Shown here: positions 7,109 to 12,534 of the stretch, one piece after another
How the letters are laid out: each line of letters begins with the position of its first letter
Numbering within the stretch: position 1 is the first letter of the stretch
Source: RZYY01 sp036794825
GTDB taxonomy: Bacteria > Bacteroidota > Bacteroidia > Bacteroidales > 4484-276
Assembly: GCA_036794825.1 (NCBI GenBank)
Contig: DAIRGA010000055.1
Location: forward strand, 1 to 13,462
Length of the DNA stretch: 13,462 bases
Direction of reading: 5' to 3'
Made by a program: the position numbers and the translations under genes
The notes under the pieces: model-generated
Told to the model about the DNA's origin: nothing
The model's database searches: none
Seen by the model: the letters and a program-made list of their open reading frames with translations, nothing else

Positions 7109-7606
7109 TTATCCGGCGTATGTTGTAGGACCTGTGACATAAGCTTGTTGCCATTTTGCGTATGTGCCTGATTCGATCTGCTTTTGGATGATTGCCCGGA
7201 GCCGTTGTGACATATCCTCGGTCAGCCCATACATGATATGTCCGATTAGTTTGTTCTGGGCACCATAGAGATTCCGGGCGTACCACCGGGTATCTTTGCG
7301 TCTAGGCCGCCGTTGCTTTGCTCTGGTATTCCATACGTCTAGATTCTTTCGGATGGATTCAATGGCGTTTCTGCGGCGCTTGTGATACATAATTTCTATA
7401 ACGCGGCCATATCCTTTGAAAGTAAAGGCAAGAACGTAACTCATTCCCCGCTTTTCAACCCGATAATAGATATTGGAAAGAAGGTTACCCTGGTCAATCA
7501 GTCCCTTTTTCTCGATTGCACCAGTAAAGAGATCATTAAGGTACTCGCCATGCTGATCGAGTGCTTCCCGGATGAAGAGTTGTTCGATGTCGGTTTGTTG
7601 GATCAT
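7109..7606 (-). CDS. Probable tail completion / HK97 gp10-like protein
   Basis: A 165-aa basic protein starting MIQQTDIEQLFIREALDQHG. There is a short helical N-terminus, then the LIDQGNLLSNIYYRVEKRG region, which resembles the 'tgdL..Si' segment of small phage head-tail joining proteins. Next come strands SYVLAFTFKGYGRVIEI, a very basic middle (MYHKRRRNAIESIRKN, KQRRPRRKDTRWYARNLYG), and a C-terminal helix containing LIGHIMYGLTEDMSQRL. Bacteroidota phages commonly have a similar protein one gene before the tape measure. A neck or tail-completion role is inferred from position and layout. The assignment to a gp10-like fold is tentative. It is flanked on both sides by palindromes (A at 7616-7636, C at 7081-7107). 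Confidence 0.6.
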   Translation of the reverse strand: MIQQTDIEQLFIREALDQHGEYLNDLFTGAIEKKGLIDQGNLLSNIYYRVEKRGMSYVLAFTFKGYGRVIEIMYHKRRRNAIESIRKNLDVWNTRAKQRRPRRKDTRWYARNLYGAQNKLIGHIMYGLTEDMSQRLRAIIQKQIESGTYAKWQQAYVTGPTTYAG

Positions 7607-7615
7607 ATAGCTGTG

Positions 7616-7636
7616 TCACTCGCGAAACGCGAGCGA
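7616..7636 (-). repeat. Palindromic repeat family A, copy 2 (intergenic)
   Basis: Coding strand: arm TCGCTCGCG, loop TTT, arm CGCGAGTGA. It begins 6 nt after the stop at 7643 and ends 9 nt before the ATG at 7606. It nearly fills the 36-nt gap. Confidence 0.85.
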
Positions 7637-7642
7637 CTATCG

Positions 7643-8095
7643 TTATGTAAGTGGGTAGTTGAATCGGAAGCTTACGCTGTAGCCATCACATTGCATAAAA
7701 TTGACCTCGGGATCTATTTTAATGGAGCCGAAATCGAGTTCATTGAAGATATGACAACCGGAGCAACAGTCGTTATTGAGGGTCTCGATGATCAGTTGCG
7801 TGATGTCGCCCGTTTTATCGAAATTGTCAATGAACTGGTCTTCGTTTTGCTCTGAGTTGATTATTGGTGACAGCACGAAAAAAACACCTTCGTAAGAATA
7901 TTTCAGCGAATCCGGATCTCTGGCTTCGATATCGGCGGATGGCATGACCACAGCCAGGATATACTTTTTATACCGGAGGGAAGATATTTTTTTCGATAGT
8001 TGGCCTTCGGAATGCACCAGGGTGATGGCTTCGAGTTCGGGGATGGTATCCCGGAACTTATCCCAGTAGTCTCTATATGTCCTTATTCTGAGCAT
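7643..8095 (-). CDS. Putative tail terminator/completion-like protein
   Basis: A 150-aa protein. The frame is open from an ATG at 8200, but the first 35 codons overlap the upstream gene in another frame and look non-coding (Cys, Arg and Ser rich). I choose MLRIRTYRDYWDKF at 8095, which still overlaps that gene by 23 nt. The protein has an alpha/beta look: N-terminal helix, strands KKYILAVVMPSAD and YEGVFFVLSPI, a helix DITQLIIETLNND, then a C-terminal pair FGSIKIDPEVNFM and YSVSFRFNYPLT. Small proteins of about this size with a C-terminal 'f.sl.i.Pe...dg.gw.v.F' ending are common in neck/tail-completion positions. Role inferred from fold-like pattern and place only. Confidence 0.6.
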   Translation of the reverse strand: MLRIRTYRDYWDKFRDTIPELEAITLVHSEGQLSKKISSLRYKKYILAVVMPSADIEARDPDSLKYSYEGVFFVLSPIINSEQNEDQFIDNFDKTGDITQLIIETLNNDCCSGCHIFNELDFGSIKIDPEVNFMQCDGYSVSFRFNYPLT

Positions 8096-9083
8096 GATTT
8101 TTGTATTTTCGTTTGAGATCTTCCTCCTGCAGCATGAGTTGATACATCCGGGCAAGGATGGTATAGATATTCTGCTGATCGGTTTCCCGGATATTACCAA
8201 AGATTCCGGATTCGGCTATTGAGAACAGGAGTCCTGACATTCCGATGGATTCGTTTTCTGGCTCATCCTTGAAGAGGCGTTCCAGAGTAATTTCCTTACC
8301 GTCGATTTCCGGCCGGCCGGACCTGATGAAGGCGAAGCAACCGGCGCAATAAAGCAGGATAGTATATTTGACCGGGAAGGGCAGCTTTGATAATCTTCGG
8401 GCTCTTTTTTCCAGGATTGATGGGTTGGTCTCGGCGCTGATCGGCCGGCGACGGATCCCGTTGCAGTCAGATCTTCTCTTTTTAATGAACCAGAACTTTT
8501 TCCCTGGACGATACAAAAGAGCGATGAGCCGGTCGAGATCCTCTTCTTTTTTCTTTTCAACGTATTGGGCGTAGTAGTATGAAGCTGTACGAAATTCATA
8601 AAAAGTAAGATCGGAGAAACCGGATTCGGGACCGTAGAATTTATTCACTCGCCAAAGGCGAGCGATGTATACTTGCGGCATGCGAGCGAGTAAATTCACT
8701 CGCGACACGCGAGCGAGTGAGATAACTGGCAGGAATTGTTTGGGTGACTCCAGTGAGAAAGATGGGTTGATATTATCAACCCTTACAGCATCAGCCCCAA
8801 CAGTAGGTTGGAATAGGGAATCGAGGCAGTCGGCAAGGCGGTTGAAGTTTTCTGCGGCTCTGAGTTTGTCGGATTGGGTTGATAGGTGCTTATAAACAAG
8901 GGAAGTTTTGACGTTCAGGAAATTCTTCAGCAGGAACTTTTTAAGTCCCGCAAATGTGAGTACCTCCATATTATACAGTAGCAACCCGGTGACCAGGGCG
9001 ATGCGCTGCTTACCGTTCATTTCGTCCTGTTCGGATGGAAATGTGAATGTCTGGCCGGTTTGATATATTGTGAAGGTGTGCAT
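8073..9083 (-). CDS. Phage morphogenesis protein of unknown function with palindrome-derived insert
   Basis: A 336-aa protein. Residues 1-92 are mostly helical. Residues 148-195 (KFYGPESGFSDLTFYEFRTA to DRLIALLYRP), 228-255 (RRLSKLPFPVKYTILLYCAGCFAFI) and 278-328 (ESIGMSGLLFSIAESGIFGN onward) resemble a Bacteroidota phage/mobile-element family by eye, but I know no function. Between these conserved parts, residues 100-147 are encoded largely by repeats. One family C palindrome gives VRVDNINPS at 100-108. Three family A palindromes, 24 and 27 nt apart, give a peptide repeat LARVSRVN, LLARMPQVY, IARLWRVN at 123-147. All are in frame, so the gene stays open. The insert sits at a plausible linker. 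The stop overlaps the next gene's start. The family B palindrome lies in the 37-nt gap upstream. Confidence 0.75.
   Translation of the reverse strand: MHTFTIYQTGQTFTFPSEQDEMNGKQRIALVTGLLLYNMEVLTFAGLKKFLLKNFLNVKTSLVYKHLSTQSDKLRAAENFNRLADCLDSLFQPTVGADAVRVDNINPSFSLESPKQFLPVISLARVSRVNLLARMPQVYIARLWRVNKFYGPESGFSDLTFYEFRTASYYYAQYVEKKKEEDLDRLIALLYRPGKKFWFIKKRRSDCNGIRRRPISAETNPSILEKRARRLSKLPFPVKYTILLYCAGCFAFIRSGRPEIDGKEITLERLFKDEPENESIGMSGLLFSIAESGIFGNIRETDQQNIYTILARMYQLMLQEEDLKRKYKNHAQNKDI
8645..8665 (-). repeat. Palindromic repeat family A, copy 3 (inside a CDS)
   Basis: Coding strand: arm TCGCTCGCC, loop TTT, arm GGCGAGTGA. It lies in frame within the 336-aa gene and encodes the core of IARLWRVN. 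Confidence 0.85.
8669..8689 (-). repeat. Palindromic repeat family A, copy 4 (degenerate, inside a CDS)
   Basis: Coding strand: arm TCGCTCGCA, loop TGC, arm CGCAAGTAT. The left arm is conserved, while the right arm has changed so that several pairs are lost. It encodes LARMPQVY. It lies 24 nt from copy 3 and 27 nt from copy 5, so the three look like a tandem series with one decayed unit. Confidence 0.6.
8696..8716 (-). repeat. Palindromic repeat family A, copy 5 (inside a CDS)
   Basis: Coding strand: arm TCGCTCGCG, loop TGT, arm CGCGAGTGA. It lies in frame and encodes LARVSRVN. Confidence 0.85.
8761..8787 (-). repeat. Palindromic repeat family C, copy 2 (inside a CDS)
   Basis: Coding strand: TGTAAGGG, TTGAT, a 3-nt loop, ATCAA, CCCATC. 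The stem GGGTTGAT/ATCAACCC is 8 bp. Relative to copy 1 both arms changed together and pairing is kept. It encodes VRVDNINPS in the only frame of this element that lacks a stop. Confidence 0.8.
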
Positions 9084-9092
9084 ATTTCAACG

Positions 9093-9119
9093 GTCATCCT
9101 TCGAGTGCCTCAGGATGAC
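9093..9119 (-). repeat. Palindromic repeat family B, copy 2 (intergenic)
   Basis: Coding strand: arm GTCATCCT, centre GAGGCACTCGA, arm AGGATGAC; perfect 8-bp outer stem. It begins 1 nt after the stop at 9121 and ends 9 nt before the ATG at 9083. Confidence 0.8.
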
Positions 9120-9120
9120 A

Positions 9121-9588
9121 TTAGATGAATGGCGAGAATTTAAATTCGGGGTTGGGGTGGTTGGATTTGATGAAGTTCATACAATAGAGAGCACCATCGT
9201 TTGGGTCACTCGCTGCAAGCGAGCGATTGATGTTGAAGGATTCGAAAATGAGATGGTGGGGAGGTTCGAAACCGTAACGTTCAATGCAGAGTTCCCGAAC
9301 AGCTGAGAACCATGCCAGTCGGTTGTGATCCCGGAGGGAGTTTTCGATCCATTCCCGGAAAGCTTCGGGCCGGAAATTCATCACTCTCTTAGGGCTTTGG
9401 TTGTTTTTGGCACAAAAGGACTTCCAGGTCAATTCGAGATTAAGCCGATAGTCGTTGACTTTTTTCTCGACCACAGCCCGGCCATCACTGCATGAACTGT
9501 ATTTGTTTTTATATTCGACATAGAGAGTAATGAGTGAATCCAGATAGGTTTCAGCCACTTGATTTGATCTTTTTTTTGCTCTGTTCAT
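9121..9588 (-). CDS. Hypothetical phage morphogenesis-region protein with a family A insert
   Basis: A 155-aa, mainly helical protein starting MNRAKKRSNQVAETYLDSLI. I recognise no family. The N-terminal half has charged helices (RAVVEKKVNDYRLNLELTWK). The middle, FRPEAFREWIENSLRDHNRLAWFSAVRELCIERYGF (73-107), looks like a compact helical pair. Near the C-terminus residues 121-128 (NRSLAASD) are encoded by a family A palindrome, in a different frame from the copies in the next gene. The last 25 residues (YCMNFIKSNHPNPEFKFSPFI) then continue normally, so the insertion did not break the gene. The start overlaps the DUF6712-like gene stop by 4 nt (ATGA). Its place between a portal/neck block and tail genes suggests an assembly role, but this is inference only. 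Confidence 0.65.
   Translation of the reverse strand: MNRAKKRSNQVAETYLDSLITLYVEYKNKYSSCSDGRAVVEKKVNDYRLNLELTWKSFCAKNNQSPKRVMNFRPEAFREWIENSLRDHNRLAWFSAVRELCIERYGFEPPHHLIFESFNINRSLAASDPNDGALYCMNFIKSNHPNPEFKFSPFI
9206..9226 (-). repeat. Palindromic repeat family A, copy 6 (inside a CDS)
   Basis: Coding strand: arm TCGCTCGCT, loop TGC, arm AGCGAGTGA. It lies in frame within the 155-aa gene and encodes RSLAAS with split codons at both ends. This is the +1 frame of the element. The in-gene copies at 8645-8716 use the +2 frame. Confidence 0.85.
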
Positions 9589-10622
9589 ATTCTTATGTAT
9601 TTTTTTGAAACGTCTACAGTATCGGCCAGGGGAACGTATTCATACGATTCACCGGCAGCTACCAGGGTCAGTCGGTGAAGGTGTTCCCGGAATACCTTCA
9701 GACCGGCATCTGCATCCTGGGACAGGATGGAAACGATTTTAGCGAAGAACGCATTGTCGGCGGGTTGTTTTTCGGCGTCAGTACCTTCCTCTGTAAGGAC
9801 GTTGCGGAATATTCCTTTGTCAAGGACCTGAACAGACAACCTTCTAGCAGCCAGTTTGAGCGCATTGAATACCATCGGGACCCGTGCTTTTTCGATTATG
9901 AGCAGTTGAGCCGCTGTCGGATTGCCGGCAATGATGGCAGCAACCAGAGTATTATAATCAGCGACGGAGGCAAATGAAGGTTTTATGAGATCGCGCTGCG
10001 TCTCCTTCAGGAATGGAACCAGAACAGAGTACATCCGGTAAGAACCAAAAAGCGGAAACACTGTTTCGAAGTCCTCAAGGGAAGGTACGAATAGTTCCTT
10101 TCTGGTGGTGTACTGGGTGGAAGCCCTCCACAGTGATTTGATGGTAGCAGGGCCATCCGGTTCTGTGGGGTCGGTTGTACATTCATCCATGAATTTCAGA
10201 AGATCGTCAGCCGCCGAGTGAGCGAGCTGGAGGATCTGTTCATCGGATTTTTTAAAGAGGCGGTCCGAAGGGATTTTCTCGTTATCCGGATCCACCCGGA
10301 GCCGTCTGCCGGCAGATGTATGGGACAAATCCTTAAAAGGCGCGAATTCATGCCATGCATAGGCCGCCTGTGCTGTCTGAATCAGGACAACGATTTCATC
10401 AAGCTCTCTGAGCCGTGCATCTGCCTGCCCGGTTTCGTTGAATCTATCAGAGTTGTAGTGATTTTCGGCCAGGGAATAGACTGCCGGGGAAATCATTGCT
10501 ACGATGATTCTCTTTTTTTTTCGGATAAAAGGACTGATCTCGTTGAAGCTTACAGCTGCATCGATGAAGCCCAGAGTCGCTTTTATTTCTTCAGCGCCGT
10601 TATCGTTTTTGTTGAAGATCAT
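9585..10622 (-). CDS. DUF6712-like phage protein (probable neck/head-associated)
   Basis: A 345-aa protein. The opening (IDAAVSFNEISPFIRKKKRIIVAMISPAVYSLAENHY), a central AAYAWHEFAPFKDLSHTSAGRRLRVDPDNEKIPSDRLFKKSDEQILQLAHSAADDLLKFMDE region and a second helical repeat (FETVFPLFGSYRMYSVLVPFLKETQRDLIKPSF, then ARVPMVFNALKLAARRLSVQVLDKGIF) follow the layout of proteins annotated DUF6712 in Bacteroidota phages and mobile elements. Those usually sit just after head genes and before tail genes. No enzymatic motif is visible. The two similar halves suggest an internal duplication of a helical unit. Its start overlaps the portal stop by 4 nt (ATGA), so the two are probably translated together. Other possibilities are a connector or, less likely, an unusual capsid subunit. 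The family call is from memory of its pattern, not from a search. Confidence 0.7.
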   Translation of the reverse strand: MIFNKNDNGAEEIKATLGFIDAAVSFNEISPFIRKKKRIIVAMISPAVYSLAENHYNSDRFNETGQADARLRELDEIVVLIQTAQAAYAWHEFAPFKDLSHTSAGRRLRVDPDNEKIPSDRLFKKSDEQILQLAHSAADDLLKFMDECTTDPTEPDGPATIKSLWRASTQYTTRKELFVPSLEDFETVFPLFGSYRMYSVLVPFLKETQRDLIKPSFASVADYNTLVAAIIAGNPTAAQLLIIEKARVPMVFNALKLAARRLSVQVLDKGIFRNVLTEEGTDAEKQPADNAFFAKIVSILSQDADAGLKVFREHLHRLTLVAAGESYEYVPLADTVDVSKKYIRI

Positions 10623-11983
10623 GATTCAATGTTTTTGGTTCGTTGGCTAGGAGTAACTTCAGATTCTGACATGACAGCAGAGTGGAAAAAGCCGATTCTG
10701 ATACCTTTTTTACCCGGCCAGTTGGCTTTTATTGCAGTATTAATGGTCTTGGTAGCGATTCTTTCGAGCACGTCAATGGAAGTAAGCAGAAACAGTTTGT
10801 AAGCGTAGAGTTGCTCAGAACCGGAAGGAAGGTTACCCTGGTGTGTCAGATTTGACATTGCCGGATGAAGTCCGACACCTGCAGACGTTTCGAACGTTGC
10901 CTGTTTTGCGATTTCGAGCTGAGCGGAAATGTATTCTTTGATTTTCAGGTCTATTGGCTCTACTTTTACCGAAGCATATTCGTCGGCTGCCGGGTCGAAA
11001 ACGTCCGTTGTGTACAGCAGTTTCCCGACATTGCCGGAGCCGGTTACTGTGTTGATGAGAGCTGCGATGTAATTGTCGATTTCTTCATCGATTTCCTGTT
11101 GTGTGATTTGCTTTTGGGCTTCGGCAGCTTTGGTGCGGATCTCCTCGATTTTCTTTTCGATGATGATTTCAGGTATCTTCAAGTGTACTTTGATGGCAGC
11201 GATATTGATATTCAGCGACAGGAGTACCTTTGGAACTATGATTGAGTTTTTAATCCAGTTAATGGACCCGTGAAAGCTCGCACGCCGGTATGTTTTATCC
11301 AGGCCGTATTGTGGCAGGGCGTTGTAGCTTATTGCGATTTCCTGCCGAAAGGGATTGAGGTGGTCGAAACGGGGGAACTGAGTGAGGCCGGATATCCAGG
11401 GACGTTCGTAGTCGCCTACAATGACCGAAACCGGTGCTTTAAAGTCGTTCCATCCGAGGCGACAGTCTTTGTAGTCTACGTATTCTATGCGGACAATGCG
11501 AGGTGACATGTTGATTCTTGCGCCCAGATTCATCCGGATTTTATCGTAGTAGGACCTGACCGTTGTCAGATCCGTAATGACCTTCATCAGGTAGTCTTCG
11601 TGATCGAAGGATTCGAGCCATGATTCGATTTCGGGATCCTCGATCCATTCCCGGCGGCGGGAACCGTTTTCCGTTAGGTTGCGATAGAGCGCCGGGCCCT
11701 GTCCCCAGAGGAGATTTACTTTTTTGCTGAGCATTTCTTCGAGGATCACTTCCTCATCCAGGAGTTCCCTGACTTCGTAAGGGTACCGGTTATCGTCGCC
11801 GTTGGGGATGATCTCGAATTCACCAATCCGGATGGGGAGCCGCTGCCGGGAGTTGGGGTTGACGGGGAGGATCCCCGGGGATGCGGTTTTATAGGATGAA
11901 CCTGCAATTTCGAATGTATAGCAACCGGTGCCGATAACAGCCAGTCCTTTTTTGTCAGTGAGTTTAACGATGGTGTCTTTCAT
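10619..11983 (-). CDS. Portal-like protein
   Basis: A 454-aa protein. A portal forms the ring through which DNA enters and leaves the capsid. Supporting features: an N-terminal segment around 55-105 (FEIIPNGDDNRYPYEVRELL, VILEEMLSKKVNLLWGQGPALY) like the start of many Bacteroidota portals. A beta-rich 'wing-like' region lies at 145-250. A long helix at about 275-310 (IEKKIEEIRTKAAEAQKQIT) could be the stem/crown. The C-terminal part at 345-435 (IKEYISAQLEIAKQATFETS, GLHPAMSNLTHQG, SEQLYAYKLFLLTSIDVLERI) resembles the portal core, where a conserved Leu/Gly region is followed by SEQlyaykLfl. The length suits a small portal. It overlaps the upstream 93-aa gene by 1 nt (TAATG) and the next gene by 4 nt. 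No terminase gene lies next to it, which is unusual. Assignment is by eye. Confidence 0.65.
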   Translation of the reverse strand: MKDTIVKLTDKKGLAVIGTGCYTFEIAGSSYKTASPGILPVNPNSRQRLPIRIGEFEIIPNGDDNRYPYEVRELLDEEVILEEMLSKKVNLLWGQGPALYRNLTENGSRRREWIEDPEIESWLESFDHEDYLMKVITDLTTVRSYYDKIRMNLGARINMSPRIVRIEYVDYKDCRLGWNDFKAPVSVIVGDYERPWISGLTQFPRFDHLNPFRQEIAISYNALPQYGLDKTYRRASFHGSINWIKNSIIVPKVLLSLNINIAAIKVHLKIPEIIIEKKIEEIRTKAAEAQKQITQQEIDEEIDNYIAALINTVTGSGNVGKLLYTTDVFDPAADEYASVKVEPIDLKIKEYISAQLEIAKQATFETSAGVGLHPAMSNLTHQGNLPSGSEQLYAYKLFLLTSIDVLERIATKTINTAIKANWPGKKGIRIGFFHSAVMSESEVTPSQRTKNIES

Positions 11984-12264
11984 TATCCGGGGATTACTTT
12001 TATACCGTTGAAATACATGATTAGCGGCTGCCAGCAGACCCGTGGCTCACGGATTACCCAATCGTAGTAAAATAGCTTGTGGTCAGCATGTTTAACATTT
12101 TCTTCGTGAGCTGCCGGCCGGAGTCTGGCTTTATGGACTACCCGGATTCCCTGGGTGAGTTGCTTGTCCCGGTCATAGGAAGCATGGACGAAAGAAAATG
12201 TTTCGCCGGCTTCAGTCAGACGGCGCATTTCTGCGATGGCTTGCCAAAGTGGAATTGTTTCCAT
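11983..12264 (-). CDS. Conserved-looking small phage protein upstream of portal
   Basis: A 93-aa protein beginning METIPLWQAIAEMRRLTEAG. It continues ETFSFVHASYDRDKQLTQGI, a basic VVHKARLRPAAHEENVKHADHKLFYYD segment and an end REPRVCWQPLIMYFNGIKVIPG. I recall similar short proteins directly before the portal in Bacteroidota phages, with the same ending pattern (CWQPLL..FNG.KV), but no assigned function. It has no signal peptide or transmembrane segment. The start codon sits at the edge of an inverted repeat (12263-12285) and downstream of a pyrimidine box and a family A hairpin. This gene may therefore begin a separately controlled part of the operon. The stop overlaps the portal start by 1 nt. 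Confidence 0.75.
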   Translation of the reverse strand: METIPLWQAIAEMRRLTEAGETFSFVHASYDRDKQLTQGIRVVHKARLRPAAHEENVKHADHKLFYYDWVIREPRVCWQPLIMYFNGIKVIPG

Positions 12265-12285
12265 AATACCAAATTAAGGTATCAT
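12263..12285 (-). promoter_or_regulatory. Inverted repeat overlapping the 12264 start codon
   Basis: Coding strand: ATGATACC, spacer TTAATTT, GGTATTAT. The arms pair over 8 bp with one G-U. The last base pair covers the first two bases of the ATG at 12264-12262, so the folded mRNA could hide the start. It could equally be a protein-binding site. Within it TTAATTTG resembles the Bacteroidota -7 box TAnnTTTG at 7 of 8 positions, but I see no well-spaced upstream box. Confidence 0.4.
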
Positions 12286-12287
12286 GG

Positions 12288-12307
12288 GGAGGGGGGAAAG
12301 GACAAAA
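12288..12307 (-). repeat. Shared 20-nt pyrimidine box, copy 2
   Basis: Coding strand: TTTTGTCCTTTCCCCCCTCC. It matches 3619-3638 at 19 of 20 positions. It lies 4 nt after family A copy 7 and 2 nt before the inverted repeat at the 12264 start. Confidence 0.6.
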
Positions 12308-12311
12308 GGGA

Positions 12312-12332
12312 TCACTCGCTACAAGCGAGCGA
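12312..12332 (-). repeat. Palindromic repeat family A, copy 7 (intergenic)
   Basis: Coding strand: arm TCGCTCGCT, loop TGT, arm AGCGAGTGA. It begins 16 nt after the stop of the helix-turn-helix gene (12349). The following TTTT in the pyrimidine box makes a terminator role possible. Confidence 0.85.
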
Positions 12333-12348
12333 TTAAGAGGTAGAAGGG

Positions 12349-12534
12349 TTATTTTTCCCAGCCGTTATCTTTCCATCCGGCTTTGATGAGAAGTTCTACC
12401 ATTATTTCGTATGCGACAGGAAGGTTTTCTTCTATTCTGCGTTTGTAATAGCTGGCTTTACGTTTGTCAATGCCAAGTTTTTTAGATATGCCGCGCTCAG
12501 AAAGCATGGTGTGGAATGCGCTACGGATGTTCAT
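12349..12534 (-). CDS. Small helix-turn-helix DNA-binding protein
   Basis: A 61-aa basic protein beginning MNIRSAFHTMLSERGISKKLGI. It looks like a short helix-turn-helix: AFHTMLSERGISKKLGIDKRKASYYKRRI gives helix, turn, then a recognition helix with many Lys/Arg. The end LPVAYEIMVELLIKAGWKDN is a further helix. Similar 55-65-aa proteins occur in Bacteroidota phages and prophages. It could regulate this operon or act as a small terminase-like DNA recognition protein, though it is short for the latter. The ATG at 12534 overlaps the upstream gene by 14 nt. After the stop comes an 84-nt gap holding family A copy 7, the pyrimidine box and an inverted repeat. Confidence 0.65.
   Translation of the reverse strand: MNIRSAFHTMLSERGISKKLGIDKRKASYYKRRIEENLPVAYEIMVELLIKAGWKDNGWEK

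Noticed and set aside
7017..7286. 89-codon minus-strand frame across the tape measure start
   Set aside because: It overlaps two better genes, reads through the family C palindrome and has no coding character.
7382..7855. 157-codon plus-strand open frame running across two genes and a family A hairpin
   Set aside because: It is antisense to two convincing genes with family-like layouts. It stays open partly because the palindrome has open frames on both strands.
8096..8200. Upstream extension of the 150-aa gene to an ATG at 8200
   Set aside because: The 35 extra codons overlap the 336-aa gene in another frame and encode a Cys/Arg/Ser-rich stretch unlike the rest. The ATG at 8095 is preferred.
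8216..8599. 127-codon minus-strand frame inside the 336-aa gene
   Set aside because: It is a different frame of a gene with better coding pattern, and its composition (Ser, Pro, Arg rich) is typical of a shadow frame.
8645..8716. CRISPR-like short array
   Set aside because: The three units are 21 nt with only 3-6 nt between them, one is decayed, and no cas genes are visible. They are in-frame tandem palindromes.
10205..10230. Extra family A copy in the DUF6712-like gene
   Set aside because: GAGTGAGCGAGC is similar to part of an arm, but there is no partner arm at the right distance. It looks like a chance match in coding sequence.
10218..10802. 194-codon plus-strand open frame
   Set aside because: It lies antisense to the DUF6712-like and portal-like genes, has no family-like pattern, and would be the only plus-strand gene among overlapping minus-strand genes.
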